This document shows, piece by piece, positions 56,128 to 63,709 of a stretch of DNA of 64,000 nucleotides (position 1 is its first letter; each line of letters begins with the position of its first letter). The notes beneath the pieces were generated by a model. That model did not search any database. It saw only the letters and a program-made list of their open reading frames with translations, and was not told the origin of the DNA. This stretch comes from JAVBMJ01 sp031552535 (GTDB taxonomy: Bacteria; Bacteroidota; Bacteroidia; Bacteroidales; Rikenellaceae), in the NCBI GenBank assembly GCA_031552535.1, contig JAVBMJ010000022.1, positions 8,605 through 72,604 of the forward strand, in the 5' to 3' direction. The translations under genes were made by a program, and so were the position numbers.

Positions 56128-57519
56128 CTATTTATCAGCCAGATACTTATCTATCGCTTTTGCGGCCGTCCGGCCTGCCCCCATTGCGAGGATCACCGTT
56201 GCGGCTCCTGTTACCACGTCTCCTCCGGCAAATACTCCGGGCCTGGAGCTGGCCCCGTCGCTGCCGGCTACGATGCATCCCCAGCGGTTGCTTTCCAGTC
56301 CCGGGGTTGTACTCACTATCAATGGGTTGGGCGATGTGCCGAGTGCCATGATCACCACGTCGCACTCCATGTCGAACTGCGAACCCTCTACTGTCCGCGG
56401 CGAACGGCGGCCCGATTCGTCGGGGTCGCCCAGCTCCATGCGCACGCAGCGCAGGCCGCGCACCCATCCCTTGTCGTCGCCCAATATCTCCACCGGGTTG
56501 GTCAGCATACGGAATTCTATGCCTTCCTCGCGGGCATGATGCACCTCCTCGACCCGCGCCGGGAGTTCCGCCTCCGAGCGACGGTAGACTATTGTAGCCT
56601 CGGCGCCGAGACGTTTGGCGGTTCTCACGGCATCCATCGCCACATTGCCTCCGCCCACGACCGCAACACGCCGCCCCACGTAGATAGGGGTATCGTAGCT
56701 CGTGTCGTAGGCCTTCATCAGATTCGACCGTGTCAGGAACTCATTGGCCGACACCACCCCGTTCAGGTTTTCGCCCGGGATTCCCATGAACTTGGGTAAT
56801 CCTGCCCCGGATCCTATGAACACCGCGTCGTAACCCTCCTCGTCGAGCAACTGGTCGACAGTCACAGTACGCCCCACCACGACATCGGTCTCTATCACGA
56901 CGCCCAGACGGCGCACATTGTCCACCTCGCGGGCCACGACACGTTCCTTGGGCAGTCTGAACTCCGGTATGCCGTACTCCAACACCCCTCCCACACGGTG
57001 AAGGGCTTCGAATATCTTTACCCCATAACCCATCTTCGCCAGGTCGGCCGCACAGGCCAGGCCCGCAGGCCCACTGCCTATCACCGCCACACGCTTGCCG
57101 TTCGGCGGAGCCACCTGAGCATGGTTCTTGCCCGAGGCCAGCGCGTGGTCACCCACGTAGCGCTCCAGTTTGCCTATCGCCACCGGTTCGCCCTTGATCC
57201 CGAGGATACACGCCCCTTCGCACTGGCTCTCCTGCGGGCATACCCTGCCACAGATCGCCGGCAACAGGTTATCGCCGGCGATAACCTCTGCCGCTTTATC
57301 CATTTCGCCAGCTGCCACACATGCAATAAACTGCGGTATCTGTACCGACACGGGACATTGCTCGACGCAACGCGGCTTTTTGCACGCTATGCAACGCGAA
57401 GCTTCCAACCGGGCCTCGCCCTCGTCGTAACCGTATGAGACCTCCTCGAAATTCGCAGCCCTCGCCTCCGGAGCCTGCTCCCTGACCGGAACCCGGCCTA
57501 TCTTATCTGCCATCTGCAA
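56128..57519 (-). CDS. nfnB: NADPH-binding subunit of ferredoxin:NADP oxidoreductase (NfnB/GltD-like)
   Basis: A 463-residue protein; a start at 57511-57513 (MADKIGRVPVREQAP) is also possible. The N-terminal cysteine clusters (CIACKKPRCVEQCPV; CGRVCPQESQCEGAC) bind 4Fe-4S centres. The FAD site VAVIGSGPAGLACAADL and the NADPH site VAVVGGGNVAMDAVRTAKRL follow. Alone it could be read as the small subunit of glutamate synthase, but the adjacent gene for the FAD/2Fe-2S partner identifies an NfnAB or sulfide dehydrogenase-type complex, which links NADH, NADPH and ferredoxin pools in anaerobes. Confidence 0.88.
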   Translation of the reverse strand: MQMADKIGRVPVREQAPEARAANFEEVSYGYDEGEARLEASRCIACKKPRCVEQCPVSVQIPQFIACVAAGEMDKAAEVIAGDNLLPAICGRVCPQESQCEGACILGIKGEPVAIGKLERYVGDHALASGKNHAQVAPPNGKRVAVIGSGPAGLACAADLAKMGYGVKIFEALHRVGGVLEYGIPEFRLPKERVVAREVDNVRRLGVVIETDVVVGRTVTVDQLLDEEGYDAVFIGSGAGLPKFMGIPGENLNGVVSANEFLTRSNLMKAYDTSYDTPIYVGRRVAVVGGGNVAMDAVRTAKRLGAEATIVYRRSEAELPARVEEVHHAREEGIEFRMLTNPVEILGDDKGWVRGLRCVRMELGDPDESGRRSPRTVEGSQFDMECDVVIMALGTSPNPLIVSTTPGLESNRWGCIVAGSDGASSRPGVFAGGDVVTGAATVILAMGAGRTAAKAIDKYLADK

Positions 57520-57558
57520 TTTATATACTGATTGTAAAATATAGACATCCTCCGGCTG

Positions 57559-58443
57559 TTATTTGTCGAGTCCCACTTTGCAAACATGTCCACCGGCGCG
57601 CTCTTCGGCAATTTTATTTGCACGTTCTTCGAGCGAACGGTACATCCCCTGCCGGCGCATGGCCTCGTCGTAATCCACCTCGTGACCGTCGAACTCAGGC
57701 CCATCGACACACGTGAAGCGCGTTTTGCCCCCGACACTCACACGGCACGCCCCGCACATACCAGTGCCGTCGACCATCAGCGTATTGAGACTAACTACGG
57801 TTTTTATACCATACTCCCTGGTCGCCGCCGCCACGAACTTCATCATTATCATGGGCCCTATCGCCACCACCTCGTCGTAGTGTTTTCCCTGGCGGTCTAT
57901 CAGGTCGCGCATCAGTCCCGTTACCAATCCGTGGTAACCTTCGCTGCCATCGTCGGTGGCTATGTATAGGTTCGCCGCCACGCCGCGCAGTTCCCCGGTC
58001 ATAATCAACGCCCCTTTGGTTTTCGCTCCCACTATGACATCGACCCCTACACCATGCTCATGGAGCCACTTCACCTGCGGGTAAACGGGCGCAGCTCCGA
58101 CGCCGCCCGCCACGAACAGCATGCGGCGGCCGCGCAAAACCGCCAGGTCTTCGTGAACAAACTCCGACGGGCGCCCGAGGGGCCCCGTAAAACTTTCGAG
58201 CGAGTCACCTTCGGCCAGTGAACATATTTTGCGGGTCGACACCCCTATTGTCTGCGTGACTATCGACACCCAGCCCTCACCTGGATCGTAGTCCGAAATC
58301 GTCAGCGGCACGCGTTCACCCTTTTCCCCCGCACGGACAATTACGAATTGCCCGGGCATGGCCGACCGCGCCACACGGGGCGCAAGGATATTCATCAGGA
58401 ATATTCCCGGGGCAAGTTCTGTTTTTTTAAGTATTTTATACAT
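57559..58443 (-). CDS. nfnA: NADH-binding subunit of ferredoxin:NADP oxidoreductase (NfnA/SudB-like)
   Basis: A 294-residue flavoprotein of the ferredoxin-NADP reductase superfamily. The FAD region (PGQFVIVRAGEKGERVPLTI) and the NAD-binding segment (RRMLFVAGGVGAAPVYPQVK) are intact. The C-terminal CGMCG-type cluster reads MCGACRVSVGGKTRFTCVDG, the 2Fe-2S ligands of NfnA and of dihydroorotate dehydrogenase electron-transfer subunits. It precedes nfnB by 39 bp on the same strand. The pair is a complete electron-bifurcating complex, expected in a strict anaerobe. Confidence 0.9.
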   Translation of the reverse strand: MYKILKKTELAPGIFLMNILAPRVARSAMPGQFVIVRAGEKGERVPLTISDYDPGEGWVSIVTQTIGVSTRKICSLAEGDSLESFTGPLGRPSEFVHEDLAVLRGRRMLFVAGGVGAAPVYPQVKWLHEHGVGVDVIVGAKTKGALIMTGELRGVAANLYIATDDGSEGYHGLVTGLMRDLIDRQGKHYDEVVAIGPMIMMKFVAAATREYGIKTVVSLNTLMVDGTGMCGACRVSVGGKTRFTCVDGPEFDGHEVDYDEAMRRQGMYRSLEERANKIAEERAGGHVCKVGLDK

Positions 58444-58485
58444 TTACAATGAATTACAACTATGATACTTATTTTTGGTGCATCG

Positions 58486-59577
58486 CTATTTTACCACCCT
58501 GCCCGTCAGCCTTATGGTCCTTACGGGTCGTTGCGGGTCGTTGAAGACGATGTATGCCGCACGCGAATACATCTCGGTGGGGTAATCCGGGAAAACCACC
58601 CTGACAACCACATCGACGCTCGCTCCCGGAGCGATCTCCATGCCCGGTACCAGCGACAGATCGACCCCCTGCTCTGCCTTCACAGATCTTACGGTCAACG
58701 GCCCGTCGCCATCGTTGCGCAGTGTGATTATTGTCTGCTTCGTCTCGCCGCACCCTGCATCGCCGAAGTTGTGAAACTGCTTATCCAAACGAGCCCTGGC
58801 TATCGGCCTATCGCTGTCGACTGATCTGTCGCCGAAGTCGTCGACCCCGGTTGCCGACACCGAGATAACCGCCGAAGGCCACTTCCCGTTGACAACCAGC
58901 GCCACATCGGCAGATAAGCCACCCCATACCTCCTTCCCGGAAAGGTCACACGTCACTGTAATGTCGCCTCGCGCACCGGCTGCAACACGCACCGGCGCCC
59001 GGACCGTGAAAACACCCTCCGGATCTTCGCTGCGCACCTCCAACGTAAGCTCCCTGTTCGATGTGTTGACATATCTTATCACTGTCGATTTAGCCTGGCC
59101 CTGGCCCACCTGGCTCATGCTTACTGTCGTACGGTCCACACGCAGCCCTTCGCCCAGCGCCACCGGATAGTCATCCTCCACACGCCTCGGGCGCGGCTTG
59201 ACATCGGCCTTGATAACAAGCGTGTTGATATTCTTACCACCGCCGCTGACCACCGTCACCTCTTTGTGGTTATGCCCGGGACGTCCCTCGGGATCGAATA
59301 TCACCGTTATCGACCCCCGGCCTTTGGGCATCACCGGTTTTGCCGAAAACTGCGAACTGGTGCAACCGCAACTCACATCCACACGCTCAATCACCACCGG
59401 TGTAACGCCAGTGTTGGTGAAACGGAATGTGACGTTAACCTTGCCCCCGTTTTCTTTTATCTGACCAAAGTCGCAAACCTCGTTATCGAAGACCAACGCC
59501 GAAGACTTCTGGGCCGAAACTTCCGACACTGCAGCAGAAATCAGGCAAATCAAACCTGTTATAATAAACCGCCTCAT
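58486..59577 (-). CDS. secreted DUF1573 protein
   Basis: The start at 59575-59577 gives MRRFIITGLICLISAAVSEV with a signal peptide cut after VSAQ, 363 residues. Upstream in-frame ATGs would add a stretch overlapping bioB and no signal peptide. The first DUF1573 domain (about 25-125) has NEVCDFGQIKENGGKVNVTF, the CGC motif (VSCGCTSSQF) and VIFDPEGRPG; a second related beta domain occupies about 250-360 (FHNFGDAGCGETKQTIITL). It has the same architecture as the protein at 24866-25936. It overlaps no neighbour and lies 16 bp from bioB. Confidence 0.85.
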   Translation of the reverse strand: MRRFIITGLICLISAAVSEVSAQKSSALVFDNEVCDFGQIKENGGKVNVTFRFTNTGVTPVVIERVDVSCGCTSSQFSAKPVMPKGRGSITVIFDPEGRPGHNHKEVTVVSGGGKNINTLVIKADVKPRPRRVEDDYPVALGEGLRVDRTTVSMSQVGQGQAKSTVIRYVNTSNRELTLEVRSEDPEGVFTVRAPVRVAAGARGDITVTCDLSGKEVWGGLSADVALVVNGKWPSAVISVSATGVDDFGDRSVDSDRPIARARLDKQFHNFGDAGCGETKQTIITLRNDGDGPLTVRSVKAEQGVDLSLVPGMEIAPGASVDVVVRVVFPDYPTEMYSRAAYIVFNDPQRPVRTIRLTGRVVK

Positions 59578-59593
59578 AACTAACCGAAAATTA

Positions 59594-60559
59594 TTATTCC
59601 CCAATACCCCGCATCGTAAAACCGCACTCTTCGAACATACGGCGGTCGGCCGCAATATCCGACCCGGTGGTCGTGAGCATATCGCCCATGATGGCCGCAC
59701 TCACACCGGCCCCGAGCAGAGGCTTATGCAAATGGCGGTAAAGCACCCTTCCTCCAGCCATACGTATGTCGGCATCGGGATTGATGATCCGGAACATGGC
59801 CACGCTCGCCACCAATTCATCGTCATCCAGCGGCGGCGTACCCTCCAGGGGGGTACCTTCTATAGGATTGAGAAAATTGACCGGGATGCTTTTAACCCCC
59901 GCATCGCGCAATATCACCGCCAGTTCTATCCTCTGCTCCATCGTCTCACCCATGCCGATTATTCCTCCCGAACAAAGGTCGAGCCCGGCAGCACGAGCCT
60001 CACGCAGCGTTTGTAATTTATCTTCGGTAGTGTGCGTAGTACACAGTGACGGGAAAAACGACGGGGCGCTTTCCAGGTTACAATGGTAACGCTCCACTCC
60101 GGCCTCCTTCAACCGCCGCATCTGCTCCCTTGTGAGCAATCCGAGCGACGCGCATAGCCTCACTTTCGTTTTGGCACGCAGGTCGCTGTATATCTCACAT
60201 ATCCGTTCGAAATCGCCACCCGTAACCGCCCGCCCGCTCGTCACGAGCGAAAAACGCCCTATACCCCTCTCTTCATTATAGCGGGCCGCTTCAAGCGCAC
60301 GCGCTTTCGGCACGAGAGGATAGACCTCGGCACGCGTGTGGCTGAACCGGGACTGCGAACACCATTTGCAATCCTCGCTGCAAAGTCCGCTACGGGCATT
60401 AAGGATCGAGCAGGAGTCTATCCTTCGCCCACTGAAATGGTCCCTCAACCCGGCGGCCGTCCCCACAAGTTCCTCCAAGGGCGTGCTGCGGGCCAAATCG
60501 ACTGCCGCGTCGTAACTAAGTGGCACGTCTGCCGGTATTTTCTCTGCAAGATTGTCCAT
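59594..60559 (-). CDS. bioB: biotin synthase
   Basis: The preferred start is the ATG at 60557-60559 (MDNLAEKIPADVPLSYDAAV), 321 residues; the frame is open to another ATG at 60575-60577. The radical-SAM cysteines are in CSEDCKWC and the rest of the barrel matches BioB, including YHCNLESAPSFFPSLCTTHT and SIPVNFLNPIEGTPLEG. BioB inserts sulfur into dethiobiotin. It is divergent from bioD, with a shared 48- to 66-bp control region containing an inverted repeat. Confidence 0.95.
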   Translation of the reverse strand: MDNLAEKIPADVPLSYDAAVDLARSTPLEELVGTAAGLRDHFSGRRIDSCSILNARSGLCSEDCKWCSQSRFSHTRAEVYPLVPKARALEAARYNEERGIGRFSLVTSGRAVTGGDFERICEIYSDLRAKTKVRLCASLGLLTREQMRRLKEAGVERYHCNLESAPSFFPSLCTTHTTEDKLQTLREARAAGLDLCSGGIIGMGETMEQRIELAVILRDAGVKSIPVNFLNPIEGTPLEGTPPLDDDELVASVAMFRIINPDADIRMAGGRVLYRHLHKPLLGAGVSAAIMGDMLTTTGSDIAADRRMFEECGFTMRGIGE

Positions 60560-60591
60560 CTTTTCAACCCAAAACATTTGCTGAATCGGAA

Positions 60592-60621
60592 CAAAGGTAC
60601 TACATTTACATCATAAATGTA
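60592..60621. promoter_or_regulatory. divergent bioB/bioD control region with inverted repeat
   Basis: TACCTTTG on the minus strand (60592-60599) fits the -7 of bioB. Immediately beside it TACATTTA (60601-60608) and TAAATGTA (60614-60621) form a perfect 8-bp inverted repeat with a 5-bp spacer. Position between the two divergent biotin genes makes it a candidate operator for a biotin-responsive repressor. It does not obviously match the published BirA or BioR sites, so the regulator is unknown. Confidence 0.6.
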
Positions 60622-60625
60622 AAAC

Positions 60626-61282
60626 GTGATTATGGAACGCGGAGTCTATTTCGTGAGCGGCATCGGCACAGAAGTCGGGAAAAGTTATGCCACCGGCTAC
60701 CTGGCCCGCGAAGCTCTCGGCAAAGGGTTGAAAGTTATAACCCAAAAACTCGTGCAAACAGGGTGTGACAGCGATTCAATATCGGGCGACATACTGTTGC
60801 ATCGCAAAATCATGGGTTCGAAACTCATGCCGGAGGACCGCGACGGCACCACATGTCCCATCTGCCTGCCATATCCCGCCTCACCCGCCCTCGCCGCCCG
60901 CCTCGCCGGGGTTACGGTCAATCTTCAGGCTGCAGACTGGGCTACCTCGACGTTGCGTTCGCGCTACGAACTGGTATTTGTCGAAGGTGCCGGGGGGCTT
61001 CTGGTTCCCCTGCACGGGAATTATACCATGCTCGATTATGCCGTCGAGCGGAATATGCCTCTGATTCTGGTGACTAATCCCGCGCTCGGCAGCATCAACC
61101 ACACGCTGTTGAGCCTGGAGGTGTGCCGCAACCGCAAAGCCAACGTGGTGATGCTCGTCTACAACCGATACAACGACACTTCGCCGGAGATAACCAATGA
61201 CACTGAATCTTACCTCAGGGAGTACCTCGCCAGGCACCATCCCGGATGCCAGTTCAGGGAGATCCCTGTGATGGACATTTGA
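60626..61282 (+). CDS. bioD: dethiobiotin synthetase
   Basis: A 218-residue BioD. The P-loop VSGIGTEVGKSYATGYLA and the substrate loop VITQKLVQTGC are at the N-terminus, with VEGAGGLLVPLHGNYTMLDY further on; all are conserved in BioD, which closes the ureido ring of dethiobiotin with ATP and CO2. The start could be MIMERG or MERG. It is divergent from bioB. A family repeat begins 25 bp after its stop. Confidence 0.93.
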   Translation: MIMERGVYFVSGIGTEVGKSYATGYLAREALGKGLKVITQKLVQTGCDSDSISGDILLHRKIMGSKLMPEDRDGTTCPICLPYPASPALAARLAGVTVNLQAADWATSTLRSRYELVFVEGAGGLLVPLHGNYTMLDYAVERNMPLILVTNPALGSINHTLLSLEVCRNRKANVVMLVYNRYNDTSPEITNDTESYLREYLARHHPGCQFREIPVMDI

Positions 61283-61306
61283 GGAAGGCCTATGTTACCA
61301 GCCTTA

Positions 61307-61385
61307 GAAACTGTTTAATTTTCCTGAGAAAAAAGATTTAAGGAGATTCCGGGATTAATATGGAAAAATTGGACAAACTCCCGGA
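61307..61385. repeat. partial type C element
   Basis: After TTA (61304-61306), GAAACTGTTTAATTTTCCTG and the following AAAAGATTTAAG match the reversed type C end at 62828-62863. The match fades after about 50 bp. The tail (GGAAAAATTGGACAAACTCC) resembles the fragment at 47977. No intact second end is present. Confidence 0.55.
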
Positions 61386-61396
61386 TAGCTTTCTGA

Positions 61397-61556
61397 GAAA
61401 CTGTTTAAATTTATTACCGAAGTTATTTTATAGTTGTTTGCCGATGATTTTTTGCGGTGGAATGAGGCGAATAGTGTTTCCTATTTAACGAATTACACCG
61501 CGAAAAAGCGCGCCAAACAAAAGAAAAGAACGAGGGTAATATTTTTAAACAGTTTC
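61397..61556. mobile_element. MITE-like element, type A-related core, TGA-flanked
   Basis: A 160-bp element starting GAAACTGTTTAAATTTATTA and ending GGTAATATTTTTAAACAG plus TTTC, flanked by TGA (61394-61396) and TGA (61557-61559). The core is a diverged type A (TTGCCGATGATTTTTTGCGG, then ATGAGGCGAATAG). Its ends are the cleanest of the family: about 23 bp of terminal inverted repeat, reading GAAACTGTTTAAA then WWTATTACC. It lies between bioD and the GIN-domain gene. Confidence 0.87.
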
Positions 61557-61608
61557 TGAATATCGCAAAAAATAAATATCTTTATCACAGGATAAAAGAC
61601 AGGAAACC

Positions 61609-62445
61609 ATGAAACACATAATAATCGTCTCGGCGATCCTGCTGGGCATGCCCGTCGCCGTCAGCGGCCAGCAGCACAAGCAAAGAATAAAACAAACCGA
61701 CAATACCGACACCAGGTTCACAACCTCGGTAGAATACCGCACAATAAAGCGATTCAATAAAATAGAGGTGGGCGACGGTATAAGGCTCCGTTTGATGAAA
61801 GGCGATATAAATGCCTCGGTCGAAACCTACGACCTTATGATGCCATATGTGGAGCTGGTTAACAGCGGTGAAACGTTGATCGTCCGTATTGCGGCGTCAC
61901 ACGACACGAGCCGCATGCCCGATGCTACCGTGAACATAACCACACCCGGCTTCGATTATCTGAAAATCACCTCCGGGGCATCGGCCTCAATCGATCCTTC
62001 GTTGAAATTTGGAGCCCTGCGGATAGATATTGCCAGTGCCGGAAGTTGTACGGGGGAAGTGGTTGCCGGGAGTTGCCTCCTTGACATCGCATCGGCGGGA
62101 CGTTTCGAGGGGCGTATAGATGCCAGTCTGGATGTGGAAGTGAACATCTCGTCGTCGGCATCCTATTCCGGGGTGTTGCTGTGCCGCAATCTGGGACTCA
62201 GCCTTTCGTCTTCGTCGAGTGCCACTATCAACGGGCGGTGTGAGAAATGCACCCTCCAGGCTTCTGGAGGCAGTTCGGTGAAAAGTCCTCAGATGGCATG
62301 CGGAGAGATCCATGCATCGCTTTCGGGTGGCAGCTGGCTCGAATGTACGGCTTATGACGTCGTGCAGATGGCCGTCTCCGGCGGTTCGAAAGCCACATTA
62401 TCCGATAAAAAAGGCATTAAGAAAAACTATCCCGCCAAACAATAG
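61609..62445 (+). CDS. GIN-domain (DUF2807) surface protein
   Basis: A 278-residue protein with a signal peptide (HIIIVSAILLGMPVAVSGQ). The mature part is a DUF2807/GIN (putative auto-transporter adhesin head) right-handed beta-helix: FNKIEVGDGIRLRLMKGD, VNITTPGFDYLKITSGASAS, SSASYSGVLLCRNLGLSLSS and SGGSKATLSDKKGI. Such proteins are periplasmic or surface exposed in Bacteroidota; the role is unknown. TATCTTTA at 61575-61582 is close to the -7 consensus. It is bracketed by repeat elements. Confidence 0.85.
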   Translation: MKHIIIVSAILLGMPVAVSGQQHKQRIKQTDNTDTRFTTSVEYRTIKRFNKIEVGDGIRLRLMKGDINASVETYDLMMPYVELVNSGETLIVRIAASHDTSRMPDATVNITTPGFDYLKITSGASASIDPSLKFGALRIDIASAGSCTGEVVAGSCLLDIASAGRFEGRIDASLDVEVNISSSASYSGVLLCRNLGLSLSSSSSATINGRCEKCTLQASGGSSVKSPQMACGEIHASLSGGSWLECTAYDVVQMAVSGGSKATLSDKKGIKKNYPAKQ

Positions 62446-62602
62446 AATAGAGCGTATCACGTGCAATGTGCAGTGTGGTTTGCTCTCCCGGACTGCAAAA
62501 ATCAGTTATGTAGCGGTATGGCGTTGTTCTCCGGATATTTTTCGTATCTTTAACCGGCCAATGTGTCCCGCTGATGTATATTGCGTATTTTGACACAAGG
62601 CA

Positions 62603-62877
62603 CTTTTCGCCGGTATGAAGCTGTATATCTGGGATATGGAGCAAAGACCGGCGGAAAAGAATAATGGGAAGTGCTGAAAAAGAACGAGAGAAATATCTTA
62701 GAAACTGTTTAAATTTCCTATGGAAAGTATTATAAGTTCTTCCGGGCCGCTTTTCGCATAAAAATTTCGTTACATAGAACACCGCTATGCGCCTCTATTT
62801 TCACGCAAAAATCATCACCGGAATATACTTAAATCTTTTTCCACAGGAAAATTAAACAGTTTCTTAAACTATTTTCC
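62603..62877. mobile_element. type B element fragment interrupted by a type C element
   Basis: CTTTTCGCCGGTATGAAGCT, GGAGCAAAGACCGGCGGAAA and AAAGAACGAGAGAAATAT (62603-62697) reproduce, in reverse orientation, the second half of the type B element at 31571-31730. Its terminal repeat is split: AGAAATATC, then TTA, then the 163-bp type C element, then TTA and AACTATTTTC. The left half of this B copy is missing or too diverged to recognise. Confidence 0.75.
62701..62863. mobile_element. MITE-like element, core type C, nested in a type B copy
   Basis: A 163-bp element from GAAACTGTTTAAATTTCCTA to CACAGGAAAATTAAACAG plus TTTC, flanked by TTA (62698-62700) and TTA (62864-62866). Its core (TTCCGGGCCGCTTTTCGC; CACCGCTATGCGCCTC) is unrelated to types A and B, but the ends are the same family. 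No coding frame. Confidence 0.83.
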
Positions 62878-62938
62878 AACCCTTAATTCGTCTTACTGCT
62901 AACCTATAATAATTTGTATATACCCTAATACCCCGGAT

Positions 62939-63592
62939 ATGGTGCATATATTGGACAAGGAAAAAACAGTACTCAACCGTTTTATAGCCGAATTGCGCGA
63001 CATCGACATCCAGAAGAACCCGATGCGTTTCCGTCGCAATCTCGAACGCGTGGGCGAGGTTATGGCCTACGAGATCAGTAAAACGTTCGAGTACACCACA
63101 ACCACGGTCGAAACTCCATTGGGCGAGGCCGAGATAGACCTTCCTGATAACGAAATAGTTATTGCAACAATCCTGCGGGCGGGGCTTCCTTTCCACCAAG
63201 GTTTTCTGAACTATTTCGACGGGGCGTCGAGCGCTTTCGTGTCGGCCTACCGCAAATACAGCAAAGACGGCACTTTCAATGTGAAGATCGAGTACATCTC
63301 ATGCGGCGACCTTACGGACAAGGTGTTGATATTGGTAGACCCGATGCTGGCCACAGGGTGCTCCCTGATGTTGGCCTATAAAGCCTTGCTGGAGCAGGGT
63401 GGCATCCCCAAGCATACTCATGTCGCGGCGGTAATTTCGAGCGAGGAGGGGATTGAATATGTCCGGCGGCGGCTTCCAAAGCAGAATTCGACGATATGGA
63501 GCGGTGCTGTGGACCAGGAACTTACTGTTAAATCGTATATAGTTCCCGGAATCGGCGACGTGGGTGATCTGGCTTACGGCGACAAACTCTGA
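62939..63592 (+). CDS. upp: uracil phosphoribosyltransferase
   Basis: A 217-residue UPRTase-family protein. The PRPP-binding motif reads VLILVDPMLATGCSLM, with IATILRAGLPFHQGF upstream and the C-terminal GIGDVGDLAYGD uracil-binding segment. It converts uracil and PRPP to UMP for pyrimidine salvage. It stands alone; upstream are repeat elements and no clear promoter match. Confidence 0.93.
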   Translation: MVHILDKEKTVLNRFIAELRDIDIQKNPMRFRRNLERVGEVMAYEISKTFEYTTTTVETPLGEAEIDLPDNEIVIATILRAGLPFHQGFLNYFDGASSAFVSAYRKYSKDGTFNVKIEYISCGDLTDKVLILVDPMLATGCSLMLAYKALLEQGGIPKHTHVAAVISSEEGIEYVRRRLPKQNSTIWSGAVDQELTVKSYIVPGIGDVGDLAYGDKL

Positions 63593-63709
63593 AGACCGGA
63601 CAAGCCTTAGGTGCCTGTCTAAAACCCGCATCCCGACACAGGGAGACTGTCTGGGAAAATGTCTCAAAACGAAATCTGACCCCTCTGAGAAACTAGAGTT
63701 TATATTCAT

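Noticed and set aside
58486..59700. longer DUF1573 protein starting at 59700
   Set aside because: It would overlap bioB by over 100 bp and hide the signal peptide; the ATG at 59575-59577 directly precedes a clear signal sequence.
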